Source: Streptomyces decoyicus (GTDB taxonomy: Bacteria > Actinomycetota > Actinomycetes > Streptomycetales > Streptomycetaceae). From it: a stretch of 64,000 nucleotides of DNA. Location of the stretch: the NCBI RefSeq assembly GCF_019880305.1, contig NZ_CP082301.1, positions 4,526,001-4,590,000 on the forward strand, in the 5' to 3' direction. The notes under the pieces are model-generated. The model was not told the DNA's origin. It saw nothing but the letters and a program-made list of their open reading frames with translations, and ran no database searches. A program made the translations under genes and the position numbers. Shown one piece after another: positions 1 through 7,932 of this stretch; within the stretch, counting starts at the first letter, position 1; each line of letters starts with the position of its first letter.

Positions 1-2
1 CC

Positions 3-356
3 GGGCCCGAGCCGATCGGGCGGCTGCTGGCCCGCCATCCGGGGCTGCGGCTGATCATCGCGCACATGGGGATGCCGGAGTACGCCGACTTCCTGGACCT
101 TGCGCAGCGCTACCCGGGCGTACACCTCGATACGACGATGGTCTTCACGGACTTCTCCGAGCGGGACGCGCCGTTCCCGCGGACGGAACGCCGGCGGCTC
201 ACGGACCTCGGCGACCGGGTGCTGTTCGGCAGCGACTTTCCCAACATCCCCTACGGGTACGCGCATGCGCTGGAGGCGCTCAGCAGGCTGGAGCTGGGGG
301 CGGAGTGGCTGCGGGGGGTCTGTTACGGGAACGCGGCGCGGTTGTTCGGGGTGTGA
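3..356 (+). CDS. amidohydrolase-2 family protein, C-terminal part
   Basis: The left edge cuts this gene; about 117 codons remain, ending in TGA. The surviving part has the features of a TIM-barrel amidohydrolase of family 2: IIAHMG, where the His would be a metal ligand or catalytic residue, and a late FGSDFPNIPYG motif carrying the conserved Asp. Family members hydrolyse or decarboxylate small cyclic or carboxylated substrates in the cytoplasm. The substrate cannot be told from this fragment. The gene ends in an ordinary way, followed by two repeats with hairpin potential and then a convergent FMN reductase gene. Confidence 0.8.
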   Translation, partial: GPEPIGRLLARHPGLRLIIAHMGMPEYADFLDLAQRYPGVHLDTTMVFTDFSERDAPFPRTERRRLTDLGDRVLFGSDFPNIPYGYAHALEALSRLELGAEWLRGVCYGNAARLFGV

Positions 357-411
357 GCGGGAGAGGGCCGCTTCGGCCAGGGGAGCGGGAGGGGGCCGCT
401 TCGGCCAGGGG
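356..411 (+). repeat. two tandem 28-bp repeats, each with a small hairpin
   Basis: Two 28-bp units (356-383 and 384-411) differ at one base. Each contains GGCCGcttCGGCC, a 5-bp stem with a 3-base loop. They start at the stop codon of the amidohydrolase and lie between convergent genes, so they may work as a double terminator. This is inferred from position and structure only. Confidence 0.6.
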
Positions 412-513
412 AGCGGGACGCCGGGACGCGGGATGCAGGGCGCAGCGCGTGGCTGGGCGGAGTGCAGGGCGCTCAGGGCCTTTTGGGCGTGCGCGGGGCG
501 GGCCGTCGGGTGT

Positions 514-1077
514 TCAGCGCTGTTCGGACGGAAGAGCGGTGGCGGTCGCGGTGGCGGCCGTGGCCAGCTGAGTGAGGGCCACGCCCAGATCGGCGAGGGT
601 GGCCTCGTCGGTGACGCGTTCCGTAGTGGGGTCGGTCTTCGGGCCGATCGCGGGGATCTCGCGGCACGCGGCCGTGACGACCTCGCCGGTCATCATGCGC
701 AGGGTCTCGCGGAGCTGGGCGTTGGCGTGGTCGCCGCCGGTGGGGAACGGCGAGGCGGTGATCACCGCGGTCGGCTTGTTGACGCATTCACCGCTGCTGA
801 CCAGCCAGTCGAGGGCGTTCTTGAGGACGCCGGGGACGCCGTGCGCGTACTCGGGGCTGACGAGAAGCAGGGCGTCGGACGTCGCGACCGCGGTACGCAG
901 GGCGGCGACGGAGGCGGGGGGCGTGGCGTCCTCGCCGTCCAGATCGGGGTTGAAGTGCGGGAGTGCGCCGATGTCCGCGGTGGTGGTCGGGCCGTCCCAG
1001 AGGGCGAGCGCGGAGCGCAGCACCGCGCCGTTGGAGGAGCGCGCACGCAGACTGCCGGAGAGGGCGAGGAGTCTCAT
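514..1077 (-). CDS. NAD(P)H-dependent FMN reductase family protein
   Basis: A 187-residue flavodoxin-like protein of the NADPH-dependent FMN reductase (SsuE/azoreductase-like) family, usually about 180-200 residues. Residues 8-20 form the phosphate-binding loop (GSLRARSSNG). Residues 74-80 (SPEYAHG), followed by VPGVLKNALDW, are the family signature that contacts the flavin ring. It should be a soluble flavoprotein reducing quinones, FMN or azo compounds. The ATG start has no strong ribosome site. The gene stands alone, convergent with the preceding amidohydrolase and divergent from the two-component operon. Confidence 0.88.
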   Translation of the reverse strand: MRLLALSGSLRARSSNGAVLRSALALWDGPTTTADIGALPHFNPDLDGEDATPPASVAALRTAVATSDALLLVSPEYAHGVPGVLKNALDWLVSSGECVNKPTAVITASPFPTGGDHANAQLRETLRMMTGEVVTAACREIPAIGPKTDPTTERVTDEATLADLGVALTQLATAATATATALPSEQR

Positions 1078-1471
1078 GGGATGACGGTACGTGGCGTGCG
1101 GCTCGGGGGCGGGGCGGTGGACCGTGCAGCGGGGGGCGAGGGCCGTTGGCCGGGGGCTGCGGGAGTGCCGGACGGGCTTCCGGACGGCGGTGAAAGTGCT
1201 GGTCAGGGCGATTGTCAGTGCCAGGTGCGATGCTTAAGAAGTGGTGATCGACCTGGGCCGCACGGGGGGCGGTCCAGGTCGGTCAGGGCTGGGGTGGGGT
1301 GGAGATGGGGCCCAACGGGGGGCCGGCGGGGGCCGGTACGGGCTGACGGGGGCCAGGTCGGTAGGGGGCCGACGGGGCTGGCGGGGGCTGACGGGGCCCG
1401 GTCGGTAGGGGCCGGCGGAGCCGGTGGGGGCTGGCCGTCGGCGGGGGATGGCGGGGCCGGTGGGGGCCGGC

Positions 1472-1500
1472 GGGGGGTGGGGGCGGGGTGGGGGCGGGGG
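1472..1500 (+). other. G-quadruplex-forming motif
   Basis: The run pattern is G6-T-G5-C-G4-T-G5-C-G5, with single-base loops, about 150-180 bp upstream of the response regulator start. Single-base loops between long G-runs favour a stable parallel quadruplex. Whether it forms in the cell or affects the operon is unknown. Confidence 0.6.
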
Positions 1501-1584
1501 CCCGGGGAGGGGGAGAGAGCAGGAGAGGGGAAGCGGCCCACGGGAGGGGAAGACGCCCCGGAGAAGGGGCAGCGAAGCACGGGG

Positions 1585-1604
1585 GATTCTCAGGAGATTC
1601 ACAG
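1585..1604 (+). promoter_or_regulatory. direct repeat with 11-bp period upstream of response regulator
   Basis: GATTCTCAG (1585-1593) and GATTCACAG (1596-1604) repeat with an 11-bp period, 46-65 bp upstream of the response regulator start. OmpR-type regulators bind tandem half-sites on one face of the helix at this spacing, so an autoregulatory site is plausible. The assignment is inference. Confidence 0.45.
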
Positions 1605-1649
1605 AAAGGCGCAAGGGAGCTCTCACGGGAGCGGGTCAAGCTCACGGGT

Positions 1650-2441
1650 ATGACCGTGACTTCGTCGTCCTCAGCGTCGTTTCGTATGCCGGCTTCGGCC
1701 TCGTCCTCCAGGGGCGCGCCGGGGAAGCAGCCGGAGCTGTTGCGGCCCGACGGCACCCCCGTGCGGGTGCTGGTCGTGGACGATGAGTCCTCCCTCGCCG
1801 ATCTGCTGTCCCTCGCGCTGCGCTACGAGGGATGGGACATCCGCGCGGAGGGGGACGGCGCGGGAGCGCTGCGCTGTGCCCGTAGTTGGCGGCCGGATGC
1901 GGTGCTGCTCGATGTGATGCTGCCGGACATGGACGGGCTGACGGTGCTCGGACGGCTGCGGCGTGAACTTCCGGATGTGCCGGTGCTGTTCCTGACGGCC
2001 AAGGACGCGGTCGAGGACCGGATCGCCGGGCTGACGGCGGGCGGCGACGACTACGTCACCAAGCCGTTCAGCCTGGAAGAGGTGGTGGCCAGGCTGCGGG
2101 GGCTGCTCCGACGGGCCGGCGCGGCCACCGCGCGCAGCGAATCGCGGCTGACGGTGGGCGATCTCGTACTCGACGAGGACAGCCATGAGGTGTGGCGGGA
2201 CGGCCAGGAGATCCATCTGACGGCCACCGAGTTCGAGCTGCTGCGCTATCTGATGCGCAATCCGCGGCGGGTGCTGAGCAAGACACAGATCCTCGACCGG
2301 GTCTGGAGCTATGACTTCGGCGGCCAGGCCAACGTCGTGGAGCTGTATATCTCGTATCTGCGGCGGAAGATCGACGTGGGGCGGGCGCCGATGATCCACA
2401 CCCGGCGGGGCGCGGGCTACCTCATCAAGCCCGGTGGGTAG
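1650..2441 (+). CDS. OmpR/PhoB-type response regulator
   Basis: A 263-residue response regulator. The receiver domain (about 38-150) has the acidic pocket DDE at 44-46, phospho-acceptor Asp88 in LLDVMLPDMDG, Thr116 in FLTAK and Lys138 in VTKPF. A winged-helix DNA-binding domain fills about 165-263. The ATG at 1650 is chosen because it gives a normal-length protein; the frame stays open upstream into repetitive G-rich DNA. The stop overlaps the kinase start by 8 bp, so the pair is co-translated. It probably controls this operon, including the downstream glycosyltransferases, perhaps through the 11-bp-period repeat upstream. Confidence 0.93.
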   Translation: MTVTSSSSASFRMPASASSSRGAPGKQPELLRPDGTPVRVLVVDDESSLADLLSLALRYEGWDIRAEGDGAGALRCARSWRPDAVLLDVMLPDMDGLTVLGRLRRELPDVPVLFLTAKDAVEDRIAGLTAGGDDYVTKPFSLEEVVARLRGLLRRAGAATARSESRLTVGDLVLDEDSHEVWRDGQEIHLTATEFELLRYLMRNPRRVLSKTQILDRVWSYDFGGQANVVELYISYLRRKIDVGRAPMIHTRRGAGYLIKPGG

Positions 2442-4086
2442 ACGGGTGTCCGCCGCCTCGGCCGCCGGGCCTTCGGGGCCGCGCACACCCGCCGCACCCC
2501 CTCCCACCCCCCGCCGCCGCTGGTCGCTCCGGACCCGGCTCGTCGTGTCGGCGGTGGCGCTGATCGCTGTCGTCGGAGCCGTCATCGGCACCGTGACGAC
2601 CATCGCCCTGCACTCCTACCTGCAAGGCCAGTTGGACATTCAGCTGACGGGTTCGGTGAAACGGGCCGAGGGCCCGCGGCCGCATGACCCGGTGCCTCCG
2701 CAAAGCCAAGGCCTGGACTTCGTGGCGATGGGGGGCCAGCCCATCGGGACGGTGGGGGCGCGGATCGCGCGCGACGGTATGGCCGTGGACGGCGCCAAGC
2801 TCAGCAACTCGACCAGCCGGCTGCCCGAGGAGCGGCTGGCGCGGCTGTCCGGCCAGCAGGTTGCGGCGCTGAGCTCGGTGCCACGGGACGGCAGGCAGCA
2901 CACCGCCGAGCTGCCAGGACTCGGCGACTACCGGGTGATGTCCGCCCGGGACGGCTCGCTGGTGCTCGGTCTGCCGCTCGGCCATGTGCAGGACACGGTC
3001 AGCCAACTGGTGGTCATCGAGGAGTGTGTGACGGTCGCCGGGCTGATCGCGGCCGGCATCGCCGGTTCCTCCATCGTCGGCATCGCCCTGCGGCCGCTAC
3101 GACGGGTCGCCGCCACCGCCACCCGGGTCTCCGAACTCTCGCTCCACCAGGGCGAGGTGGCGCTGCACGTCCGGGTGCCGGCGGCCGAGTCGGACGGCCG
3201 TACGGAAGTGGGGCAGGTCGGTGCGGCGCTGAACCGGATGCTGGGGCATGTCGGGGCGGCGCTCTCGGCTCGTCAGGAGAGCGAGATGCGGGTGCGGCGG
3301 TTCGTCGCCGACGCCAGCCATGAGCTGCGTACGCCGCTCGCGTCGATCCGTGGGTACGCCGAGCTGACCCGGCGCGGGCGGGAGCAGCCGGGGCCCGAGA
3401 CCCGGCACGCCCTGGGCCGGATCGAGTCGGAGGCGGAGCGGATGACGGGGCTGGTGGAGGACCTGTTGCTGCTCGCCCGGCTCGATTCCGGGCGGCCGCT
3501 CTCCTACGAGAGCACGGATCTGTCGCCGCTGGTGGTGGACGCGGTGAGCGATGCGCGGGTGGCGGGGCCCGGCCACCGGTGGCGGCTGGAGCTGCCCGAT
3601 GAGCCGGCGTGGGTGTACGGCGACGGCGGACGGCTGCACCAGATCTTGGTGAATCTGCTGGCCAACGCCCGGACGCATACGCCCCAGGGCACGACGGTGA
3701 CCGCCAGGGTGCGCCCTGCCGGTCCTACGGCCGGTCGTCCGGCGGCCGGTCGTACGGCAGACGTTCCTGCCGGGCGACGCGATGTCGTTCAGCTGGAGGT
3801 GCAGGACGACGGGCCCGGCATTCCCGCCGCCCTCCTCCCGCATGTCTTCGAGCGCTTTGCGCGCGGTGATGCCTCGCGGTCGCGAGCCGCCGGGAGTACG
3901 GGGCTCGGCCTGGCCATCGTGGAGGCGGTGGTGGCCGCGCACGGCGGCACGGTCGGCGTCGACAGTGTCCCCGGACGGACGGTCTTCACGGTGACGCTGC
4001 CGACGAAGGCCGTGCCTGCCCCGGTGCCCGCTGCGGCCCCCGCTCCCCCCTCACAGTCAGGACACAGGCTCAGCACACCCCCGTGA
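2434..4086 (+). CDS. sensor histidine kinase
   Basis: A 550-residue membrane kinase starting at GTG inside the end of the response regulator gene. It has a Pro-rich N-terminus, a first membrane helix at about 33-58, an extracellular sensor loop of about 140 residues, a second helix near 200-220, HAMP, then the H-box with phospho-acceptor His296 (ASHELRTP). The ATPase domain follows, with an N-box, DDGPGIP and GLGLAIVE near 490. A low-complexity insert (GRPAAGRT-type, around 430-445) lies between the N- and G1-boxes. It is the partner of the preceding regulator. The stop overlaps the next start by 4 bp. The signal is unknown. Confidence 0.93.
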   Translation: MGRRVSAASAAGPSGPRTPAAPPPTPRRRWSLRTRLVVSAVALIAVVGAVIGTVTTIALHSYLQGQLDIQLTGSVKRAEGPRPHDPVPPQSQGLDFVAMGGQPIGTVGARIARDGMAVDGAKLSNSTSRLPEERLARLSGQQVAALSSVPRDGRQHTAELPGLGDYRVMSARDGSLVLGLPLGHVQDTVSQLVVIEECVTVAGLIAAGIAGSSIVGIALRPLRRVAATATRVSELSLHQGEVALHVRVPAAESDGRTEVGQVGAALNRMLGHVGAALSARQESEMRVRRFVADASHELRTPLASIRGYAELTRRGREQPGPETRHALGRIESEAERMTGLVEDLLLLARLDSGRPLSYESTDLSPLVVDAVSDARVAGPGHRWRLELPDEPAWVYGDGGRLHQILVNLLANARTHTPQGTTVTARVRPAGPTAGRPAAGRTADVPAGRRDVVQLEVQDDGPGIPAALLPHVFERFARGDASRSRAAGSTGLGLAIVEAVVAAHGGTVGVDSVPGRTVFTVTLPTKAVPAPVPAAAPAPPSQSGHRLSTPP

Positions 4087-5435
4087 CAGCGCGGTTGGCG
4101 AGTGTCGTCGGCATGACGACGACACAGCCGCCCCGCACACCGCTGGGCTCCCTGCCACCGCGCGAGCATCTGCGGCTCGGTCAGATCGCGACCGTGCTCG
4201 ATGTGGTGGTCCCCGTCTACAACGAGGAGCGCGACCTCGAACCGTGTGTGCGACGGCTGCACGAGCACCTTGCCCGCACCTTCCCGTACGGCTTCCGCAT
4301 CACCATCGCCGACAACGCGAGCACGGACCGTACGCCGGAGGTCGCCGCCCTGCTCGACGACGAGATCGACGAGGTCACGGCGGTACGGCTGGAGCAGAAG
4401 GGGCGCGGGCGGGCACTGCGCACCGTGTGGTCGCTCTCCGGGGCGCCGGTGCTCGCCTATATGGACGTCGATCTGTCCACCGACCTCAACGCGCTGCTCC
4501 CGCTGGTCGCTCCGCTGATCTCCGGGCACTCGGATCTGGCGATCGGCTCCCGGCTCAGCCGCAGTGCGCGGGTGGTGCGCGGCCCGAAGCGGGAGTTCAT
4601 CTCGCGTACGTACAACCTCATCCTGCGCGGCTCGCTCGCCGCCCGGTTCTCCGATGCGCAGTGCGGGTTCAAGGCCATCCGCGGGGATGTCGCCGCGCGG
4701 CTGCTGCCGATGATCGAGGACACCGGATGGTTCTTCGACACCGAGATGCTGGTGCTCGCGGAGCGGGCGGGGCTGCGGATCCACGAGGTGCCGGTGGACT
4801 GGGTCGACGACCCCGAGAGCACCGTGCAGCTGGTGCGTACGGCCGCCGATGACCTCAAGGGCGTATGGCGGGTGGGGCGGGCGCTGGCGACCGGTGGGCT
4901 GCCGCTGGACCGGCTCGCCCGGCCGTTCGGGGACGACCCGCGCGACCGTGAGCTGTCCGGGGTGCCCGGCGGACTGGCCCGTCAGCTCGTCGGCTTCTGT
5001 GCCGTCGGCGGACTCAGCACCCTGCTCTACCTCGCCCTCTACTCCCTCTTCCGGCTCGGGGTGGGACCTCAGCTCGCCAATGCGGGGGCGCTGTTGGTGT
5101 CGGCACTGGCCAATACGGCGGCCAACCGGCGGCTGACGTTCGGGGTGCGGGGCCGGGACCGGGCGCTGCGTCACCAGGCCCAGGGGCTGGTGGTCTTCGC
5201 CATCGGACTGGCCCTGACCAGCGGCTCCCTGGCCGCCCTCGACGCCGCGGGCGGCGACGCCTCGCACGGCACCGAACTCGCGGTGCTGGTGGCCGCCAAC
5301 CTCGCGGCGACGGTGCTGCGGTTCCTGCTCTTCCGCGCGTGGGTCTTCCCCGACCGTGAGCGGTCCGACGACGCCGACGCACCGCAGCCGCACGCCACAC
5401 ACGAACACAACGACCTCACCAGGAGCGCTCGATGA
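4083..5435 (+). CDS. GT2 glycosyltransferase fused to GtrA-like membrane domain
   Basis: A 450-residue two-domain protein. The N-terminal GT-A domain (about 35-290) has VVVPVYNEE, a DVD metal-binding motif in YMDVDLS and QCGFKA, as in dolichyl/undecaprenyl-phosphate sugar synthases. The C-terminal part (about 300-425) is a four-helix GtrA-type domain, associated with moving lipid-linked sugars across the membrane. It should load a sugar onto polyprenyl phosphate at the inner face. GTG at 4083 overlaps the kinase stop (GTGA); an ATG at 4113 is an alternative start. The next gene starts within ATGA at its stop, and its GT39-like product is the likely user of the lipid-linked sugar. Confidence 0.9.
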   Translation: MTARLASVVGMTTTQPPRTPLGSLPPREHLRLGQIATVLDVVVPVYNEERDLEPCVRRLHEHLARTFPYGFRITIADNASTDRTPEVAALLDDEIDEVTAVRLEQKGRGRALRTVWSLSGAPVLAYMDVDLSTDLNALLPLVAPLISGHSDLAIGSRLSRSARVVRGPKREFISRTYNLILRGSLAARFSDAQCGFKAIRGDVAARLLPMIEDTGWFFDTEMLVLAERAGLRIHEVPVDWVDDPESTVQLVRTAADDLKGVWRVGRALATGGLPLDRLARPFGDDPRDRELSGVPGGLARQLVGFCAVGGLSTLLYLALYSLFRLGVGPQLANAGALLVSALANTAANRRLTFGVRGRDRALRHQAQGLVVFAIGLALTSGSLAALDAAGGDASHGTELAVLVAANLAATVLRFLLFRAWVFPDRERSDDADAPQPHATHEHNDLTRSAR

Positions 5436-7792
5436 CCCCGCCCCCCTCCGGTACGCCGGCCCAGCCGTCGTATCCGTCGCCCCTCACGCCACAGGAGAGA
5501 GGGCCGGCGTCGGTCGTTGTCCCCCAGACGCCCGGGGCCGCGGCACAGCCCGCGCAGCCGCGCTGGGCGCGGCCCGCTCTGCTGGCGTTGTTGCTGGTCA
5601 CGGCCGTGCTCTACCTCTGGAGCCTGTCCGCGTCCGGTTATGCCAACCAGTTCTACTCGGCCGCCGTACAGGCCGGCAGCGAGAGCTGGAAGGCGTTCTT
5701 CTTCGGCTCCTCCGACGCGGCGAACTCCATCACCGTCGACAAGCCGCCGGCCGCGCTGTGGCCGATGGCGCTGTCCGTACGGCTCTTCGGGCTCGGCTCG
5801 TGGGCGATCCTGGTGCCCGAGGCGCTGATGGGGGTCGCGACCGTCGGGGTGCTCCACGGGGCCGTACGGCGTCGGTTCGGCGCGGGGGCGGGGCTGCTGG
5901 CCGGCGGGGCGCTGGCCGTCACGCCGGTCGCGGCGCTGATGTTCCGGTTCAACAATCCCGATGCGCTGCTGTGTCTGCTGATGGTCTGTGCGATCGCCGC
6001 CGTGCTGCGGGCCCTGGACGACGGCCGTACGAAGTGGCTGGTGCTGGCCGGTGTCTGCTTCGGCCTGGGCTTTCTGACCAAGACGCTCCAGGCGTGGCTG
6101 ATCCTGCCGGCGCTCGCCGTGGTCTACGTCTGCTGTGCGCCGGTGGCGCTGCGCCGGCGGTTCGGTCAGCTGCTGGTCGCCGGCCTGGCGATCGTGGTGT
6201 CCGGCGGCTGGTGGGTGGCGATCGTCGAGCTGTGGCCCGCGTCCTCGCGTCCGTACATCGGCGGCTCGCAGCACAACAGCTTCCTGGAGCTGACCTTCGG
6301 CTACAACGGCTTCGGACGGATCACCGGTAATGAGACCGGCAGCGTCGGCGGGGGCGGCGGCCGGCCCGGGGCCGGTGGTGGCGGATGGGGAGAGACCGGC
6401 ATCACCCGGCTGTTCTCGTCCGACATGGGCGGGCAGATCTCCTGGCTGCTGCCTGCCGCGCTGATCCTGCTGGTCGCGGGGGTGTGGGTGCTGCGGCGGG
6501 CCCGGCGGGCGACCGCCGCCGAACAGGCCGGGCAGCGGGCGGAGTTCCTGGTGTGGGGCGGTGCGCTGCTGACGACCTTCGCGACCTTCAGCTTCATGTC
6601 CGGGATCTTCCATCAGTACTACAACATCGCGCTGGCCCCGTATATCGCGGCGCTGGTCGGGATGGGCTCGGCGCTGCTGTGGCGGCGCGGCGGGCGGGTC
6701 GCCTCGCTCGTGCCGGCCGCGACGGTCGCGGTGACCGCCGGATGGTCGTACGTGCTGCTGGGCCGGTCGCCGGAGTGGCTGCCGTGGCTGCGCTGGACGG
6801 TGTTGGCCGTCGGCCTGGTGGCGGCGGTGGGGCTGCTGCTGCCGGTACGGGCGGGAGCTTCGGTGCGGGACGGGGAGCCCGTGGGGGACAGGGGGCCTGT
6901 GGGGGACGGGGAGCCTGTGCGGGACAAGGAATCTGTACGGGCCGGAGCGTCTGCCACGGCCGGAGCGCCGCTGCGGGCCGGCCGGCGGGTCGCGGTGCTG
7001 GCGGCCGGGCTCGGGGTGGTGACGGCGCTGGCCGGTCCGCTCGCGTACACCCTCAATACGGTCGACACGCCCAAGGGCGGGTCGATCATCACGGCCGGCC
7101 CCTCGGTGCGGGGCGGCATGGGCGGGCCCGGTGGCGGCTTCCCCGGCGGCCGGCCGCCCGGCATGTGGCGCGGCACCAACGGCGGTACGGCGGGGGGCGC
7201 GCCGGGCGGCGGCCAGGGCGGCCAGGGCGCGGGCGGCCCCCAAGGCACCAACCAGGCCACCCGGCAGGGCAACAACCAGCCCGGCAACCGGGTCGGCAAC
7301 CAGCCCAACAACCGGGGCCGGCTCCCGGGGCAGGGCGCCGGCCGGCCGGGCTTCCCCGGCGGTGCGGGCGGGCCGGGCGGCCTCGGCGAGCGGGGCGCCG
7401 GCCGGATGGGCGGCATGGGCGGACTGCTCAACGGCAGCAAGGTCAGCGACCGGGCCAAGGCGCTGCTGGAGAAGGACGCGGGGGACTACACCTGGGCCGC
7501 CGCGGCCATCGGCGCGCAGAATGCGGCGAGCTATCAACTCGCCACCCAGAAGCCGGTGATGGCGATCGGCGGATTCAACGGGAGCGACCCGTCGCCGACC
7601 CTCGCCCAGTTCCAGGCCTATGTCGCGGACGGGAAGATCCACTACTTCATCGCGGGCGGGCGGGGCGGCCCCGGCGGCGGCCAGGGCGGCGGCCAGGGCG
7701 GCTCGTCGAAGATCACGGCGTGGGTGACGAAGACCTTCAAGAAGGTCACCGTCGGCAGCGCCACCTTCTACGACCTGACCCGGAAGGCCTGA
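5432..7792 (+). CDS. GT39/ArnT-like membrane glycosyltransferase with Gly-rich insert
   Basis: A 786-residue integral membrane protein of the dolichyl-phosphate-mannose/ArnT superfamily. About 12 hydrophobic segments come first, with DKPPAALW near residue 103 in the first large loop. Residues about 472-510 are a run of near-repeats (GEPVGD/GEPVRD type). Residues about 560-666 are a Gly/Asn/Gln-rich linker. A folded C-terminal domain (about 668-786) should lie outside the membrane. It would transfer a sugar from polyprenyl phosphate to an extracytoplasmic acceptor. It is last in the operon and is followed by a GC-rich hairpin. The linkers are longer than in most family members. Confidence 0.88.
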   Translation: MTPPPSGTPAQPSYPSPLTPQERGPASVVVPQTPGAAAQPAQPRWARPALLALLLVTAVLYLWSLSASGYANQFYSAAVQAGSESWKAFFFGSSDAANSITVDKPPAALWPMALSVRLFGLGSWAILVPEALMGVATVGVLHGAVRRRFGAGAGLLAGGALAVTPVAALMFRFNNPDALLCLLMVCAIAAVLRALDDGRTKWLVLAGVCFGLGFLTKTLQAWLILPALAVVYVCCAPVALRRRFGQLLVAGLAIVVSGGWWVAIVELWPASSRPYIGGSQHNSFLELTFGYNGFGRITGNETGSVGGGGGRPGAGGGGWGETGITRLFSSDMGGQISWLLPAALILLVAGVWVLRRARRATAAEQAGQRAEFLVWGGALLTTFATFSFMSGIFHQYYNIALAPYIAALVGMGSALLWRRGGRVASLVPAATVAVTAGWSYVLLGRSPEWLPWLRWTVLAVGLVAAVGLLLPVRAGASVRDGEPVGDRGPVGDGEPVRDKESVRAGASATAGAPLRAGRRVAVLAAGLGVVTALAGPLAYTLNTVDTPKGGSIITAGPSVRGGMGGPGGGFPGGRPPGMWRGTNGGTAGGAPGGGQGGQGAGGPQGTNQATRQGNNQPGNRVGNQPNNRGRLPGQGAGRPGFPGGAGGPGGLGERGAGRMGGMGGLLNGSKVSDRAKALLEKDAGDYTWAAAAIGAQNAASYQLATQKPVMAIGGFNGSDPSPTLAQFQAYVADGKIHYFIAGGRGGPGGGQGGGQGGSSKITAWVTKTFKKVTVGSATFYDLTRKA

Positions 7793-7808
7793 GCGGGGAG
7801 GCGCGCCC

Positions 7809-7845
7809 GGGGCGGCGCCGCCGCGGCGACGGTCCGCGCCGCCCC
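7809..7845 (+). terminator. GC-rich hairpin after the glycosyltransferase operon
   Basis: A 10-bp stem, GGGGCGGCGC (7809-7818) with GCGCCGCCCC (7836-7845), has a 17-base loop 17 bp after the stop. There is no U-tract, which is usual for Streptomyces terminators. Confidence 0.6.
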
Positions 7846-7869
7846 CTCCCCCGAGCGGCCGAAATCAAA

Positions 7870-7921
7870 TGTACGGCGTATAGCTCTCCCTGTACGGTGT
7901 AAGTCACCGCCCGCACCGTAC
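7870..7921. promoter_or_regulatory. probable repressor operator upstream of MFS pump
   Basis: TGTACGGCGTA (7870-7880) and TGTACGGTGTA (7891-7901) are direct repeats 21 bp apart. GTACGGTG (7892-7899) also pairs perfectly with CACCGTAC (7914-7921). The cluster lies 12-63 bp before the MFS start, where a TetR dimer would block transcription. The candidate regulator is encoded just downstream of the pump. Confidence 0.6.
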
Positions 7922-7932
7922 TGGGAGCCCGT

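Larger units (their letters stand above)
1078..1649. other. 572-bp G-rich intergenic region upstream of the two-component operon
   Basis: I see no gene here. From about 1250 to 1510 the + strand is extremely G-rich, made of degenerate short repeats built on GGGGGCCGGC, GGGGGCTGAC and GGTCGGTAGGGG. The stretch 1472-1500 has five G-runs of 6, 5, 4, 5 and 5 separated by single bases, a strong G-quadruplex candidate. It is followed by more G-runs and, at 1585-1604, by a direct repeat that may be a response-regulator site. Confidence 0.7.
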
